From the NCBI RefSeq assembly GCF_014646095.1, contig NZ_BMMU01000008.1:62001-126000 (forward strand): 64,000 nucleotides of DNA, given 5' to 3'. The position numbers and the translations under genes are program-made. Source of the DNA: Streptomyces lacrimifluminis (lineage in GTDB: Bacteria; Actinomycetota; Actinomycetes; Streptomycetales; Streptomycetaceae). The notes beneath the pieces are model-generated. The model made no database searches. It was not told where the DNA came from and was given only the letters and a program-made list of their open reading frames with translations. This document shows positions 8,608 to 17,085 of this stretch, piece after piece (positions within the stretch are counted from its first letter, which is position 1; every line of letters begins with the position of its first letter).

Positions 8608-9927
8608 GTGCTCACCGCGTTCGCCCGGGCGTTCAAGACGCCCGACCTGCGCAAGAAGCTGCTCTTCACGCTCGGCATCATCGTGGTCTATCGGGTGGGT
8701 ACGCACATCCCGATCCCAGGTGTCGACTATCAGAACGTCCAGACGTGTATCGACGCCGTCTCGAAGGATGGAAGCCAGGGCCTGTTCGGTCTGGTGAACA
8801 TGTTCAGCGGCGGGGCGCTGCTGCAGATCACGATCTTCGCGCTGGGCATCATGCCGTACATCACGGCGAGCATCATCCTGCAGCTGCTGACGGTGGTGAT
8901 CCCGCGTCTGGAAGCCCTCAAGAAGGAGGGCCAGGCGGGCACAGCGAAGATCACGCAGTACACCCGTTACCTGACAGTGGCGCTCGCCATCCTCCAGGGC
9001 ACCGGTCTCGTCGCCACCGCGCGCAGCGGTGCGCTCTTCAGCGGCTGCACGGTCGCGAGCGAGATCGTCCCGGACCAGTCGATCTTCGTGACCGTCACCA
9101 TGGTCGTCACCATGACCGCCGGTACGGCCGTCGTCATGTGGCTCGGTGAGCTCATCACCGACCGTGGTATCGGCAACGGCATGTCCATCCTGATGTTCAT
9201 CTCCATCGCCGCGACCTTCCCGTCGGCGCTGTGGGCCATCAAGACCCAGGGTGACCTGGCGGACGGCTGGATCGAGTTCGGCACGGTCATCGCCGTCGGC
9301 CTCGTCATGGTCGCGCTGGTGGTCTTCGTCGAGCAGGCGCAGCGCCGGATCCCGGTCCAGTACGCGAAGCGCATGATCGGCCGCCGGTCCTACGGCGGCA
9401 CGTCGACGTACATCCCGCTCAAGGTCAACCAGGCCGGCATCATCCCTGTGATCTTTGCCTCGTCGCTGCTCTACATCCCCGCGCTGGTCGCGCAGTTCTC
9501 CGGGGGCACGTCCGGCTGGAAGACGTGGATCGAGGCGAACCTGACCAAGGGTGACCACCCGATTTACATCACCACGTACTTCTTGCTGATCGTTTTCTTC
9601 GCGTTCTTCTACGTCGCCATCTCCTTCAACCCCGAAGAAGTAGCCGACAACATGAAGAAGTATGGTGGCTTCATCCCGGGCATCCGGGCTGGCCGGCCCA
9701 CTGCTGAGTACCTGAGTTACGTACTCAACCGGATCACCTGGCCGGGTTCGCTGTACCTGGGTCTGATCGCTCTCGTACCGACGATGGCGTTGGTAGGTTT
9801 CGGGGCAAACCAGAACTTCCCGTTCGGCGGGACCAGCATCCTCATCATCGTGGGTGTCGGTCTTGAGACCGTGAAGCAGATTGAGAGCCAGCTCCAGCAG
9901 CGCAATTACGAAGGGTTCCTCCGCTGA
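8608..9927 (+). CDS. secY: Protein translocase subunit SecY
   Basis: SecY forms the protein-conducting channel of the Sec translocon with SecE and SecG. I chose the GTG at 8608 because a perfect AGGAGG lies 4 bp upstream; the product is 439 aa, starts MLTAFARAFKTPDLRKKLLF, and shows the ten hydrophobic segments expected of the family. The plug region motif NMFSGGALLQ and the C-terminal cytoplasmic loops with YAKRMIGRRSYGGTSTYIPL (SecA/ribosome contact) are present. The TGA overlaps the adk ATG by one base, the usual secY-adk coupling. Confidence 0.97.
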   Translation: MLTAFARAFKTPDLRKKLLFTLGIIVVYRVGTHIPIPGVDYQNVQTCIDAVSKDGSQGLFGLVNMFSGGALLQITIFALGIMPYITASIILQLLTVVIPRLEALKKEGQAGTAKITQYTRYLTVALAILQGTGLVATARSGALFSGCTVASEIVPDQSIFVTVTMVVTMTAGTAVVMWLGELITDRGIGNGMSILMFISIAATFPSALWAIKTQGDLADGWIEFGTVIAVGLVMVALVVFVEQAQRRIPVQYAKRMIGRRSYGGTSTYIPLKVNQAGIIPVIFASSLLYIPALVAQFSGGTSGWKTWIEANLTKGDHPIYITTYFLLIVFFAFFYVAISFNPEEVADNMKKYGGFIPGIRAGRPTAEYLSYVLNRITWPGSLYLGLIALVPTMALVGFGANQNFPFGGTSILIIVGVGLETVKQIESQLQQRNYEGFLR

Positions 9928-10589
9928 TGCGAATCGTCCTCGTCGGGCCGCCTGGTGCCGGGAAGGGAACGCAGGCCGCGTTCCTCGCCAAGAACCTGTC
10001 GATCCCGCACATCTCCACGGGCGACCTCTTCCGGGCCAACATCAGCAAGCAGACGGAACTCGGGAAACTCGCGAAGTCCTACATGGACGCGGGCAACCTG
10101 GTGCCGGACGAGGTCACGATCGCGATGGCCAAGGACCGCATGGAGCAGTCCGACGCGGTGAACGGCTTTCTGCTGGACGGCTTCCCGCGGAACGTCTCGC
10201 AGGCCGAGGCGCTGGACGAGATGCTGAAGGCCGAGTCCATGAAGCTGGACGCGGTCCTCGACCTGGAGGTCCCCGAGGACGAGGTGGTCAAGCGCATCGC
10301 CGGCCGCCGCATCTGCCGTAACGACTCGGCGCACGTCTTCCACGTCACGTACCAGGCGCCGAAGGCCGAGGGTGTCTGTGACACCTGCGGCGGCGAGCTG
10401 TACCAGCGGGACGACGACTCCGAGGAGACGGTCCGCAAGCGGCTGGAGGTCTACCACACCCAGACCGAGCCGATCATCGACTACTACAAGGCCCAGGGCC
10501 TCGTGGTGACGATCTCGGCGCTGGGCAAGGTGGAGGACGTCACAGGCAAGGCGATGGCCGCGCTGAAGGGTGACGGCGAGGGCGAGTAG
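9927..10589 (+). CDS. adk: Adenylate kinase
   Basis: It converts ATP + AMP to 2 ADP in the cytoplasm. The P-loop GPPGAGKGTQ is at residues 7-16, the AMP-binding segment follows (HISTGDLFRANI), and the 'DGFPRN' motif is intact. The LID domain is of the long type with Cys residues (ICRND and CDTCGGELYQRDDD), which may bind a metal. Length 220 aa is normal. It is coupled to secY by a 1-bp overlap. A tandem octamer repeat and a terminator follow. Confidence 0.97.
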   Translation: MRIVLVGPPGAGKGTQAAFLAKNLSIPHISTGDLFRANISKQTELGKLAKSYMDAGNLVPDEVTIAMAKDRMEQSDAVNGFLLDGFPRNVSQAEALDEMLKAESMKLDAVLDLEVPEDEVVKRIAGRRICRNDSAHVFHVTYQAPKAEGVCDTCGGELYQRDDDSEETVRKRLEVYHTQTEPIIDYYKAQGLVVTISALGKVEDVTGKAMAALKGDGEGE

Positions 10590-10599
10590 TCCTTTGGTC

Positions 10600-10631
10600 A
10601 GTGCCTTAGTGCCTTAGTGCCTTAGTGCCTA
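10600..10631. repeat. Four tandem copies of an 8-bp unit
   Basis: The octamer AGTGCCTT is repeated at 10600, 10608 and 10616, with a fourth copy (AGTGCCTA) at 10624; degenerate GGTGCTTGG-like units continue for about 20 bp. It lies directly after the adk stop codon. The repeat resembles a small VNTR formed by slippage. Confidence 0.85.
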
Positions 10632-10666
10632 GGTGCTTGGTGGTTGGTGCTTGTCAGTACGTAGGA

Positions 10667-10699
10667 CAGCCGCGGTTTCCTCTCAGGGGACCGCGGCTG
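10667..10699 (+). terminator. Hairpin terminator after adk
   Basis: CAGCCGCGGT (10667-10676) pairs exactly with ACCGCGGCTG (10690-10699), and the stem continues with TTCC against GGGG including two G-U pairs, leaving a 5-nt loop. It separates secY-adk from map. Confidence 0.75.
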
Positions 10700-10787
10700 C
10701 TGCGTGGGGGCGGGTCGCCGTATCGTTGGCTTGTTGTGTGTTCGTTCGGTTCCCAGACTGATCGGTTCAGGAAAGGCCGTAGTTCCC

Positions 10788-11624
10788 ATGGTGCAGATCA
10801 AGACCCCCGAGCAGATCGCCAAGATGCGCGAGGCGGGGCTTGTCGTCGCCGCCATCCACGCGGCCACTCGTGAGGCGGCCGTGCCGGGCGCCAGTACGAA
10901 GGATCTGGACGAGGTCGCGCGGAAGGTGCTCGCGGAGCACAACGCGAAGCCGAACTTCCTGGGGTACGGCGGGTTCCCGGCGACGATCTGCACCTCCGTC
11001 AACGAGGTCGTCGTCCACGGCATCCCGTCCGACGAGGTCGTGCTGAAGGACGGGGACATCATCTCCATCGACTGCGGCGCGATCATCGACGGCTGGCACG
11101 GGGACGCGGCGTACACGGCGTTCGTGGGGTCGGGGCACGCTCCGGAGCTGATCGAGCTGTCGCGGGTGACGGAGGAGTCGATGTGGGCGGGGATCGCCGC
11201 GATGAAGCTGGGGAACCGGCTGGTCGACATCTCGCGTGCGATCGAGACGTACATCCGTCGTCAGCCCAGGGCGGGGGGCGGGCGGTACGGGATCATCGAG
11301 GACTACGGCGGGCATGGCATCGGGACCGAGATGCACATGGACCCGCATCTGCTGAACTACGTCGAGCGCAAGCGGGGGAAGGGGCCGAAGCTGGTCCCCG
11401 GCTTCTGTCTCGCCATCGAGCCGATGGTGTCGCTGGGCACGCCGAGGACCGAGGTTCTTGCGGACGACTGGACGGTCATCACGACGGACGGGACGTGGTC
11501 GTCGCACTGGGAGCATTCGGTGGCGTTGACTGAGGCGGGGCCGTTGGTGCTGACGTCTCCCGACGGGGGGAAGGCGAAGTTGGCGGAGCTTGGGGTGACT
11601 GCGGCGCCGGATCCGCTGGCGTAG
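10788..11624 (+). CDS. map: Methionine aminopeptidase, type I
   Basis: It removes the initiator methionine from nascent proteins, using two divalent metal ions. The ATG at 10788 is preceded by AGGAAAGG and gives 278 aa starting MVQIKTPEQIAKMREAG. The metal ligands of the pita-bread fold are visible: Asp in SIDCGAIIDGWHGDAAYTAF (two Asp), His in GGHGIGTEMH, Glu in AIEPM and Glu in WEHSVAL; the substrate His is in VVHGIPSD. It follows adk as in most Gram-positives, but with its own 198-bp upstream region and the adk terminator between. Confidence 0.96.
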   Translation: MVQIKTPEQIAKMREAGLVVAAIHAATREAAVPGASTKDLDEVARKVLAEHNAKPNFLGYGGFPATICTSVNEVVVHGIPSDEVVLKDGDIISIDCGAIIDGWHGDAAYTAFVGSGHAPELIELSRVTEESMWAGIAAMKLGNRLVDISRAIETYIRRQPRAGGGRYGIIEDYGGHGIGTEMHMDPHLLNYVERKRGKGPKLVPGFCLAIEPMVSLGTPRTEVLADDWTVITTDGTWSSHWEHSVALTEAGPLVLTSPDGGKAKLAELGVTAAPDPLA

Positions 11625-11639
11625 GGCTTTCCTCGCCCC

Positions 11640-12260
11640 CGCCGCCCCTACCCGTCCCATCCCCAGGGGCTCCGCCCCTTCGACCCCACCAGGGGGCGCT
11701 GCCCCCTGGCCCCCGGCGGGGACTGTGTCCCCTGCACCCCGCTTGGGGCGGCGGAGTCTGCATTCTGGCGGGGGCTGCGTACTCTGCACCTCGTTTGGTG
11801 CTCTGTCTTGGGGCGTTGGTGGCTTCACCCTGCTTGGGGCTCCGCCCTTCCCCCGGGTGGTGTCCGGCCCGAGCCTTCGCCTCCGGCCCCTGGCGGGAAC
11901 CGTGCTGTCCCTGGTGCTCGGCGGGAGGCTGCGTCCCCTGTGCCCTGCCTGGGGCTGCGTCTCTGGGGCGTCTGCGGCTTCACCTCTCCTTGGGGCTGTG
12001 CCCTTTCCCCCGGTGGTGTCCGGCCTGGGGCTTTGCCTCTGGGTGCTGGTGGGAGCTGTGGACCTGCGCCCCCTGGTGGCCGGTGGGGACTTGCTTCCCC
12101 TGTATCCCGCCTGGGGTTGTTTCCCTGAGCCGTGGCGCCCGGCCTGGGGCTTTGCTTGTTGGAGGTCGGTGGGAGCTGTTGTCCTGCGACCCCACAACAG
12201 GGCGCTGGCCACTGGCTTCCGGCGGGTGCTGGGTTTTCTGGCGTTGGGGCTCCGGGGTGC
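11640..12260. repeat. Imperfect ~155-bp tandem array in the 919-bp map-infA gap
   Basis: No convincing gene lies in 11625-12543. The first part (11660-11720) carries two short GC hairpin modules (GGGGCTCCGCCCC, then AGGGGGCGCTGCCCCCT). From about 11800 the plus strand becomes G/T-rich and shows a degenerate tandem repeat: GGGGCGTTGGTGGCTTCACC at 11810 recurs with four changes at 11965 (offset 155), and the following CTTGGGGCT and GGTGTCCGGCC blocks keep that spacing. A partial third copy begins near 12130 (GGCCTGGGGCTTTGC at 12022 and 12141). Reading frames crossing it on both strands are low-complexity and inconsistent between copies, so I regard it as non-coding. Confidence 0.7.
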
Positions 12261-12420
12261 GTGTCCTGCGTCCTCGGCCGGGGTTCCGGTTGCTCGTGTC
12301 GGGCCTGGGGTTCGGCAGGGAGTGTGTCTGCCCTGTGCCTTGTGTCCGCTGTAGTCCGCTTCGGGGCCTGTGGGGGGCCGGGCGGGTTAAGGATCACGGC
12401 TGCGGGGCATCCTTCCTCGA

Positions 12421-12450
12421 TTCGTCTTTCCGGGTGTGCTGACGTAGACT
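12421..12450 (+). promoter_or_regulatory. Candidate promoter for infA-rpmJ
   Basis: A TAGACT hexamer at 12445-12450 fits the streptomycete -10 pattern TAnnnT. TTCGTC at 12421-12426, 18 bp upstream, is a weak -35. It is the first AT-richer stretch after the repetitive gap and lies 94 bp before infA. Assignment is from pattern only. Confidence 0.4.
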
Positions 12451-12543
12451 GACTCGTCGGCTCTCGTGCACCCGCATGTCCGCATGCGCCCCTTAGGGGG
12501 ACGCAAGGGAGTCGATCAAGGTAGTCGATTCGAAGGGCGAAGC

Positions 12544-12765
12544 GTGGCCAAGAAGCAAGGTGCCATCGAGATCGAGGGCACTGTCGTCGAGTCTCTTCCG
12601 AACGCAATGTTCAAGGTTGAGCTCCAGAACGGCCACCAGGTCCTGGCACACATCAGCGGCAAGATGCGGATGCACTACATCCGTATCCTCCCTGACGACC
12701 GGGTCGTGGTGGAGCTGTCTCCGTACGACCTGACGCGTGGCCGCATCGTCTACCGATACAAGTAG
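12544..12765 (+). CDS. infA: Translation initiation factor IF-1
   Basis: IF-1 occupies the ribosomal A site during initiation and stimulates IF-2 and IF-3. The 73-aa product from the GTG at 12544 reads [20 protein letters not shown] and contains the OB-fold core [19 protein letters not shown]. An AAGGGCGAAGC ribosome-binding region lies upstream. rpmJ follows after 60 bp, the standard actinobacterial order. Confidence 0.97.
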   Translation: MAKKQGAIEIEGTVVESLPNAMFKVELQNGHQVLAHISGKMRMHYIRILPDDRVVVELSPYDLTRGRIVYRYK

Positions 12766-12825
12766 ATCTTGCCCACGTCCCGTGCAAGCGGGGCCGCAGG
12801 CAACTGACCCGGAGAACCTCACCCC

Positions 12826-12939
12826 ATGAAGGTCAAGCCGAGCGTCAAGAAGATCTGCGACAAGTGCAGGGTGATCCGCCGTCATGGTCGGGTCATGGTC
12901 ATCTGCGAGAACCCGCGGCACAAGCAGCGCCAGGGCTGA
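12826..12939 (+). CDS. rpmJ: 50S ribosomal protein L36 (zinc form)
   Basis: A very short gene of 37 codons: [20 protein letters not shown], then [17 protein letters not shown]. Cys11, Cys14, Cys27 and His32 form the CCCH zinc site of the zinc-containing (C+) L36, so this is the housekeeping paralogue. GGAGAACC upstream is the ribosome-binding site. It lies between infA and rpsM as expected. Confidence 0.96.
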   Translation: MKVKPSVKKICDKCRVIRRHGRVMVICENPRHKQRQG

Positions 12940-13158
12940 CGCACGACCCACCTTCTGCACCCGCAGAAATTCGCGCGACGCGAGCAGCAGTACATGTTCA
13001 TACGCAGGGCCCAGGTCCGAAGTTCGGTGGTCGCGGTTCGACCGTCGTTCAGTGGAGCTGATACCCCCGGTCGGAGGCCGGGGACCCAGTTCGTACCTCA
13101 TACGGCGGCTGGGAAACGGCTTTGTGGAAGACCTCCGAACGACAACTGGAGCCATTGA

Positions 13159-13539
13159 ATGGCACGCGTTTCCGGTGTTGACATCCCGCGTGAAAAGCGT
13201 GTGGAGGTCGCCCTCACCTATGTGTTCGGCATCGGCCGGACCCTTTCCCAGCTGACGCTGGCGGAGACGGGCATCGACCCGAACACCCGTGTTCGGGACC
13301 TCTCCGAGGAGCAGCTCGTCGCGATCCGCGAGTACGTGGACGCCAACATCAAGACCGAGGGTGACCTCCGTCGCGAGATCCAGGGCGACATTCGCCGGAA
13401 GATCGAGATCGGCTGCTACCAGGGTATTCGCCACCGCCGTGGCCTGCCCGTCCACGGTCAGCGCACCAGCACGAACGCTCGTACCCGCAAGGGCCCGCGT
13501 CGCGCCATCGCCGGCAAGAAGAAGCCGGGCAAGAAGTAG
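13159..13539 (+). CDS. rpsM: 30S ribosomal protein S13
   Basis: S13 lies in the 30S head and bridges to the 50S subunit. The 126-aa product starts [20 protein letters not shown] and contains the signature [20 protein letters not shown] and a Lys-rich C-terminus. The 219-bp upstream spacer has a GC hairpin (13065-13083, CCCCGG arms) that could be part of a leader; no known S4-type leader can be asserted. Confidence 0.97.
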   Translation: MARVSGVDIPREKRVEVALTYVFGIGRTLSQLTLAETGIDPNTRVRDLSEEQLVAIREYVDANIKTEGDLRREIQGDIRRKIEIGCYQGIRHRRGLPVHGQRTSTNARTRKGPRRAIAGKKKPGKK

Positions 13540-13608
13540 TCCTCAGCGGACAACGCTTCATCAGCGGTCTTCGCTGTAGGACCGACCACCTCCCCGTAGG
13601 AGTAGTAG

Positions 13609-14013
13609 ATGCCCCCCAAGGGTCGTCAGGGCGCTGCCAAGAAGGTGCGCCGCAAGGAAAAGAAGAACGTCGCTCACGGGCACGCTCACATCAAGAGCAC
13701 GTTCAACAACACGATCGTCTCGATCACCGACCCCTCGGGCAACGTGATCTCCTGGGCCTCCGCCGGCCACGTCGGCTTCAAGGGCTCGCGCAAGTCCACC
13801 CCCTTCGCCGCGCAGATGGCCGCCGAGTCGGCTGCCCGTCGCGCGCAGGAGCACGGCATGCGCAAGGTTGACGTCTTCGTCAAGGGCCCGGGCTCGGGTC
13901 GTGAGACGGCCATCCGTTCGCTTCAGGCGACCGGTCTTGAGGTCGGCTCCATCCAGGACGTCACCCCCACCCCGCACAACGGTTGCCGTCCGCCCAAGCG
14001 CCGTCGCGTCTGA
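13609..14013 (+). CDS. rpsK: 30S ribosomal protein S11
   Basis: S11 shapes the platform of the 30S subunit near the E site. The 134-aa protein has the S11 core ([19 protein letters not shown]) and the C-terminal [18 protein letters not shown], which is strongly conserved. A GTAGGAGTAG ribosome-binding region precedes the ATG. The last 35 bp of the gene, including the stop codon, are repeated exactly 104 bp downstream. Confidence 0.97.
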   Translation: MPPKGRQGAAKKVRRKEKKNVAHGHAHIKSTFNNTIVSITDPSGNVISWASAGHVGFKGSRKSTPFAAQMAAESAARRAQEHGMRKVDVFVKGPGSGRETAIRSLQATGLEVGSIQDVTPTPHNGCRPPKRRRV

Positions 14014-14117
14014 CGCACCGGTTCAGGGTGGCTCGGCTGCTTTCGGCTGGGGGTGTGGGGGTTAGCCCCCACATGGCGGAGCACGGTTGCCGTCCGCCCA
14101 AGCGCCGTCGCGTCTGA
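13979..14117. repeat. 35-bp exact direct repeat of the rpsK 3' end
   Basis: Bases 13979-14013 (the end of rpsK including TGA) are identical to 14083-14117. The second copy keeps the same frame ([10 protein letters not shown] then stop) but has no gene in front of it. The 69 bp between the copies contain a perfect 8-bp hairpin (14054-14073, loop TTAG) and a CATGGCGGAGC string resembling the dispersed repeat family of this window. The arrangement looks like a gene-tail duplication or an integration scar. Confidence 0.9.
14054..14073. terminator. Hairpin between the two rpsK tails
   Basis: TGTGGGGG (14054-14061) pairs exactly with CCCCCACA (14066-14073) around the loop TTAG. It lies 41 bp after the rpsK stop and could terminate the rpsM-rpsK message. 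Confidence 0.6.
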
Positions 14118-14154
14118 TCTGACGTTCGGCTGTCGTTTGGCGGTTTGAGGTTTC

Positions 14155-14186
14155 GGGCGGTATGGCTCCTTGGAGCTGTATCGCCC
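14155..14186 (+). terminator. 15-bp hairpin upstream of rpoA
   Basis: GGGCGGTATGGCTCC (14155-14169) pairs along its whole length with 14172-14186, using three G-U pairs, around a 2-base loop. The G-U pairs mean it is stable only in the plus-strand RNA. It lies 62 bp before rpoA and may adjust expression of rpoA relative to rpsM-rpsK. Confidence 0.6.
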
Positions 14187-14247
14187 GTACCCTTGTCTTA
14201 CTAGTCGGGCATCAAATAGCGGGTGTCCATGACTGAAGGATCTCCAC

Positions 14248-15270
14248 ATGCTGATCGCTCAGCGTCCCTCGTTGACCGAAGAGGTCGTCGACGAGTTCCG
14301 CTCCCGGTTCGTCATCGAGCCGCTGGAGCCGGGATTCGGCTACACCCTCGGTAACTCCCTCCGCCGGACTCTTCTGTCCTCGATTCCGGGTGCGGCTGTC
14401 ACCAGCATCCGTGTCGACGGCGTTCTGCACGAGTTCACCACCGTGCCGGGCGTCAAGGAAGACGTCACGGACCTCATCCTCAACATCAAGCGGCTGGTCG
14501 TCAGCAGCGAGCATGATGAGCCGGTCGTGATGTACCTGCGCAAGCAGGGCCCGGGCATCGTCACCGCCGCCGACATCGCGCCGCCGGCCGGTGTCGAGGT
14601 GCACAACCCCGACCTCGTCCTCGCCACGCTCAACGGCAAGGGCAAGCTGGAGATCGAGCTGACCGTCGAGCGCGGTCGCGGCTATGTCTCGGCTGTGCAG
14701 AACAAGCAGGTGGGGCAGGAGATCGGGCGTATTCCGGTCGACTCGATCTACTCGCCGGTTCTGAAGGTCACGTACAAGGTCGAGGCCACGCGTGTCGAGC
14801 AGCGCACCGACTTCGACAAGCTGATCGTCGACGTCGAGACCAAGCAGGCCATGCGTCCCCGTGACGCGATGGCGTCGGCCGGTAAGACGCTCGTGGAGCT
14901 GTTCGGGCTCGCCCGTGAGCTCAACGTCGACGCCGAGGGCATCGACATGGGTCCGTCCCCGACGGATGCCGCGCTGGCCGCCGATCTCGCGCTGCCGATC
15001 GAGGAGCTGGAGCTCACCGTCCGGTCGTACAACTGCCTGAAGCGGGAGGGCATCCACTCCGTGGGTGAGCTCGTGGCCCGCTCCGAGGCGGACCTGCTGG
15101 ACATCCGCAACTTCGGTGCGAAGTCGATCGACGAGGTCAAGGCTAAACTCGCGGGGATGGGTCTTGCGCTCAAGGACTCGCCTCCCGGGTTCGACCCGAC
15201 CGCCGCGGCTGATGCCTTTGGCGCCGACGACGACGTGGACGCGGGCTTTGTGGAGACCGAGCAGTACTGA
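14248..15270 (+). CDS. rpoA: DNA-directed RNA polymerase alpha subunit
   Basis: Alpha dimerises to nucleate RNA polymerase assembly; its C-terminal domain contacts promoters and activators. The product is 340 aa: N-terminal dimerisation domain ([20 protein letters not shown], residues ~30-50), a linker near 230, and alpha-CTD with [20 protein letters not shown] and [15 protein letters not shown]. The C-terminus has an acidic tail. It follows rpsK after a 234-bp spacer with the tail repeat and two hairpins, and precedes rplQ. Confidence 0.98.
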   Translation: MLIAQRPSLTEEVVDEFRSRFVIEPLEPGFGYTLGNSLRRTLLSSIPGAAVTSIRVDGVLHEFTTVPGVKEDVTDLILNIKRLVVSSEHDEPVVMYLRKQGPGIVTAADIAPPAGVEVHNPDLVLATLNGKGKLEIELTVERGRGYVSAVQNKQVGQEIGRIPVDSIYSPVLKVTYKVEATRVEQRTDFDKLIVDVETKQAMRPRDAMASAGKTLVELFGLARELNVDAEGIDMGPSPTDAALAADLALPIEELELTVRSYNCLKREGIHSVGELVARSEADLLDIRNFGAKSIDEVKAKLAGMGLALKDSPPGFDPTAAADAFGADDDVDAGFVETEQY

Positions 15271-15307
15271 GAGCTCGGTACTCACGATCTGATTTTGGGT
15301 GCGGGTG

Positions 15308-15338
15308 CGCTGTGCTTGCGCAGTTCCCCGCGCCCCTT
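15308..15338. repeat. Dispersed intergenic repeat, short type
   Basis: The sequence GCGCAGTTCCCCGCGCCCCT preceded by a TGTGCTT string matches the copies at 54521-54551 and 58800-58830. It lies between rpoA and rplQ; a second inverted repeat (CCGAGC...GCTCGG, about 15339-15369) follows immediately. Confidence 0.75.
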
Positions 15339-15448
15339 CCGAGCCTCGCTCCTTCGGGGCTTAGCTCGGATCTTCGACGGGCATCCGCCCGCTCGGATAC
15401 TGACTTCGGTACCTGATACGGCCGGGGCAGACAACAAGGAGAAAGATC

Positions 15449-15982
15449 ATGCCGAAGCCCGCCAAGGGTGCCCGTCTGGGCGGCAGTGCCGCGCACGAGA
15501 AGCTGCTTCTCGCGAACCTCGCGAAGTCGCTCTTCGAGCACGGCAAGATCACGACCACCGAGGCGAAGGCGCGCCGGCTCCGTCCGTACGCCGAGCGTCT
15601 GGTCACCAAGGCGAAGAAGGGCGACCTTCACAACCGCCGTCAGGTGCTCCAGGTCATCACGGACAAGAGCATCGTGCACACGCTCTTCACCGAGATCGGC
15701 CCGCGCTACGAGAACCGCCCGGGTGGTTACACCCGTATCACCAAGATCGGTAACCGTCGTGGCGACAACGCGCCCATGGCTGTCATCGAGCTGGTGGAGG
15801 CCCTGACCGTGGCCCAGCAGGCCACCGGTGAGGCCGAGGCGGCGACCAAGCGTGCCGTCAAGGAAGACACCCTCAAGAAGGACGAGGCCGTCGAGGCCAA
15901 GTCCGACGAGGTCGTCGAGGACGCGGCTCCGGCCGCGGACGAGACCACCAAGGCTCCCGCCGAGGAGTCCAAGGACGCGTAA
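15449..15982 (+). CDS. rplQ: 50S ribosomal protein L17
   Basis: L17 lies at the tunnel exit surface of the 50S subunit. The first ~115 residues are the L17 fold ([20 protein letters not shown], the basic helix, and [20 protein letters not shown]). At 177 aa it carries a ~60-residue acidic Ala/Glu/Lys tail typical of Streptomyces but absent in E. coli. AAGGAGAAAG is a clear ribosome-binding site. Confidence 0.97.
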   Translation: MPKPAKGARLGGSAAHEKLLLANLAKSLFEHGKITTTEAKARRLRPYAERLVTKAKKGDLHNRRQVLQVITDKSIVHTLFTEIGPRYENRPGGYTRITKIGNRRGDNAPMAVIELVEALTVAQQATGEAEAATKRAVKEDTLKKDEAVEAKSDEVVEDAAPAADETTKAPAEESKDA

Positions 15983-16024
15983 GCGTTCTGCCGGGGACTG
16001 TTCGTTGGCGGCTGCGGCTTCGTC

Positions 16025-16080
16025 GTGGTTGTTCGCGCCCACGCGGCGGTAGCCGCAAATCGACACAGCCCCGCGCCCCT
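16025..16080 (+). repeat. Dispersed intergenic repeat, long type
   Basis: The copy reads GTGGTTGTTCGCGCCCACGC, then a GCGGC..GCCGC hairpin core, then CAGCCCCGCGCCCCT. It matches the copy at 21173-21226 and, inverted, the one at 46973-47025. It sits between rplQ and its terminator. Confidence 0.8.
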
Positions 16081-16084
16081 AAAG

Positions 16085-16120
16085 GCGGGTCCGTTCCTTT
16101 CGAGGGGCGGGCCCGCTTTT
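16085..16120 (+). terminator. Terminator after rplQ
   Basis: GCGGGTCCG (16085-16093) pairs with CGGGCCCGC (16108-16116) with one G-U pair, followed by TTTT and further T/G-rich sequence. This is the most canonical rho-independent terminator of the region and ends the rpoA-rplQ transcript 23 bp before truA. Confidence 0.8.
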
Positions 16121-16142
16121 GTGTTGTTGAGAGGATCTCCGT

Positions 16143-17000
16143 GTGAGCGATGACGTAGCGCCCGGGTTCGTACGGGTGCGGCTGGACCTTTCCTATGACG
16201 GCACCGCGTTCTCCGGGTGGGCCAAGCAGGCCGGTGGCCGCAGGACCGTACAGGGGGAGATCGAGGACGCCCTGCGGACGGTGACCCGGTCCGGGGAGAC
16301 CATGTACGAGCTGACCGTGGCCGGGCGTACCGATGCCGGGGTGCATGCGCGGGGGCAGGTCGCCCATGTCGATCTGCCGGTGGAGTTGTGGGGCGAGCAC
16401 CAGGAGAAGCTGCTCAAGCGGCTTGCCGGGCGGCTCGGCAAAGACGTGCGGGTGTGGAGTGCGGTGGAGGCGCCGGCCGGGTTCAACGCGCGGTTCGCCG
16501 CCCTGTGGCGGCGTTATGTGTACCGGGTCGGTGATCGGGTCGGTGGTGTGGATCCGTTGCTGCGCAATCATGTGCTGTGGCACGACTGGGAGTTGGACGT
16601 CGTCGCCATGGACGCTGCGGCCAAGTCGCTTGTCGGAGAACATGACTTCGCCGCGTACGCGAAGAAGCGCGAGGGGGCGTCGACGGTCCGGGAGATCCTC
16701 GGCTTCGGGGTACGCCGGCGGCTGGACGGCATCGTCGAGATCGAGGTCCGCGCCGACGCCTTCTGCCACAACCAGGTGCGGTCCATGGTCGGCGCGCTGC
16801 TGTTCGTGGGCGATGGGCACCGGGGGGTGGAGTGGCCGCGGCGGGTGCTGGACGCGCGGGTGCGTGACAGCGCCGTCCACGTCGTACGGCCGTACGGGCT
16901 GACCCTGGAGGAGGTCGCCTATCCGGCGGACGACCAGCTCGCCGGGCGGCAGCTGCTGGCTCGGCGGGTGCGGGGCGAAGTGCACCGAGAAGTGCGCTGA
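16143..17000 (+). CDS. truA: tRNA pseudouridine(38-40) synthase TruA
   Basis: TruA makes pseudouridine at positions 38-40 of tRNA anticodon stems. The 285-aa protein begins at the GTG 16143 ([20 protein letters not shown]). The catalytic Asp64 lies in [15 protein letters not shown] (61-75); other signatures are [15 protein letters not shown] and [18 protein letters not shown]. An AGGATCTCC element serves as weak ribosome-binding site. It follows rplQ, as is common in actinomycetes. Confidence 0.95.
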   Translation: MSDDVAPGFVRVRLDLSYDGTAFSGWAKQAGGRRTVQGEIEDALRTVTRSGETMYELTVAGRTDAGVHARGQVAHVDLPVELWGEHQEKLLKRLAGRLGKDVRVWSAVEAPAGFNARFAALWRRYVYRVGDRVGGVDPLLRNHVLWHDWELDVVAMDAAAKSLVGEHDFAAYAKKREGASTVREILGFGVRRRLDGIVEIEVRADAFCHNQVRSMVGALLFVGDGHRGVEWPRRVLDARVRDSAVHVVRPYGLTLEEVAYPADDQLAGRQLLARRVRGEVHREVR

Positions 17001-17025
17001 GCGTGCTGAGACGTGCATGACGTGA

Positions 17026-17056
17026 GATGGCCGACGATCAGGGATCGTCGGCCATC
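17026..17056. terminator. Bidirectional terminator between truA and the convergent gene
   Basis: GATGGCCGACGATC (17026-17039) and its exact complement (17043-17056) enclose a 3-nt loop. It lies between the convergent stop codons of truA and the minus-strand gene, so it can serve both. Confidence 0.85.
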
Positions 17057-17085
17057 GAGAGCGGGAGGGGGGCTCCCGGGGTGCA

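Noticed and set aside
10767..12212. 481-codon minus-strand open frame over map and the repeat gap
   Set aside because: It runs antisense through the real map gene, is Arg/Pro/Gly low-complexity, and has no domain or ribosome-binding site; it reflects GC bias.
11725..12354. 209-codon plus-strand frame in the map-infA gap
   Set aside because: Composition is Leu/Gly/Trp/Cys-rich low complexity, the repeated units do not stay in frame, and three frames are open at once.
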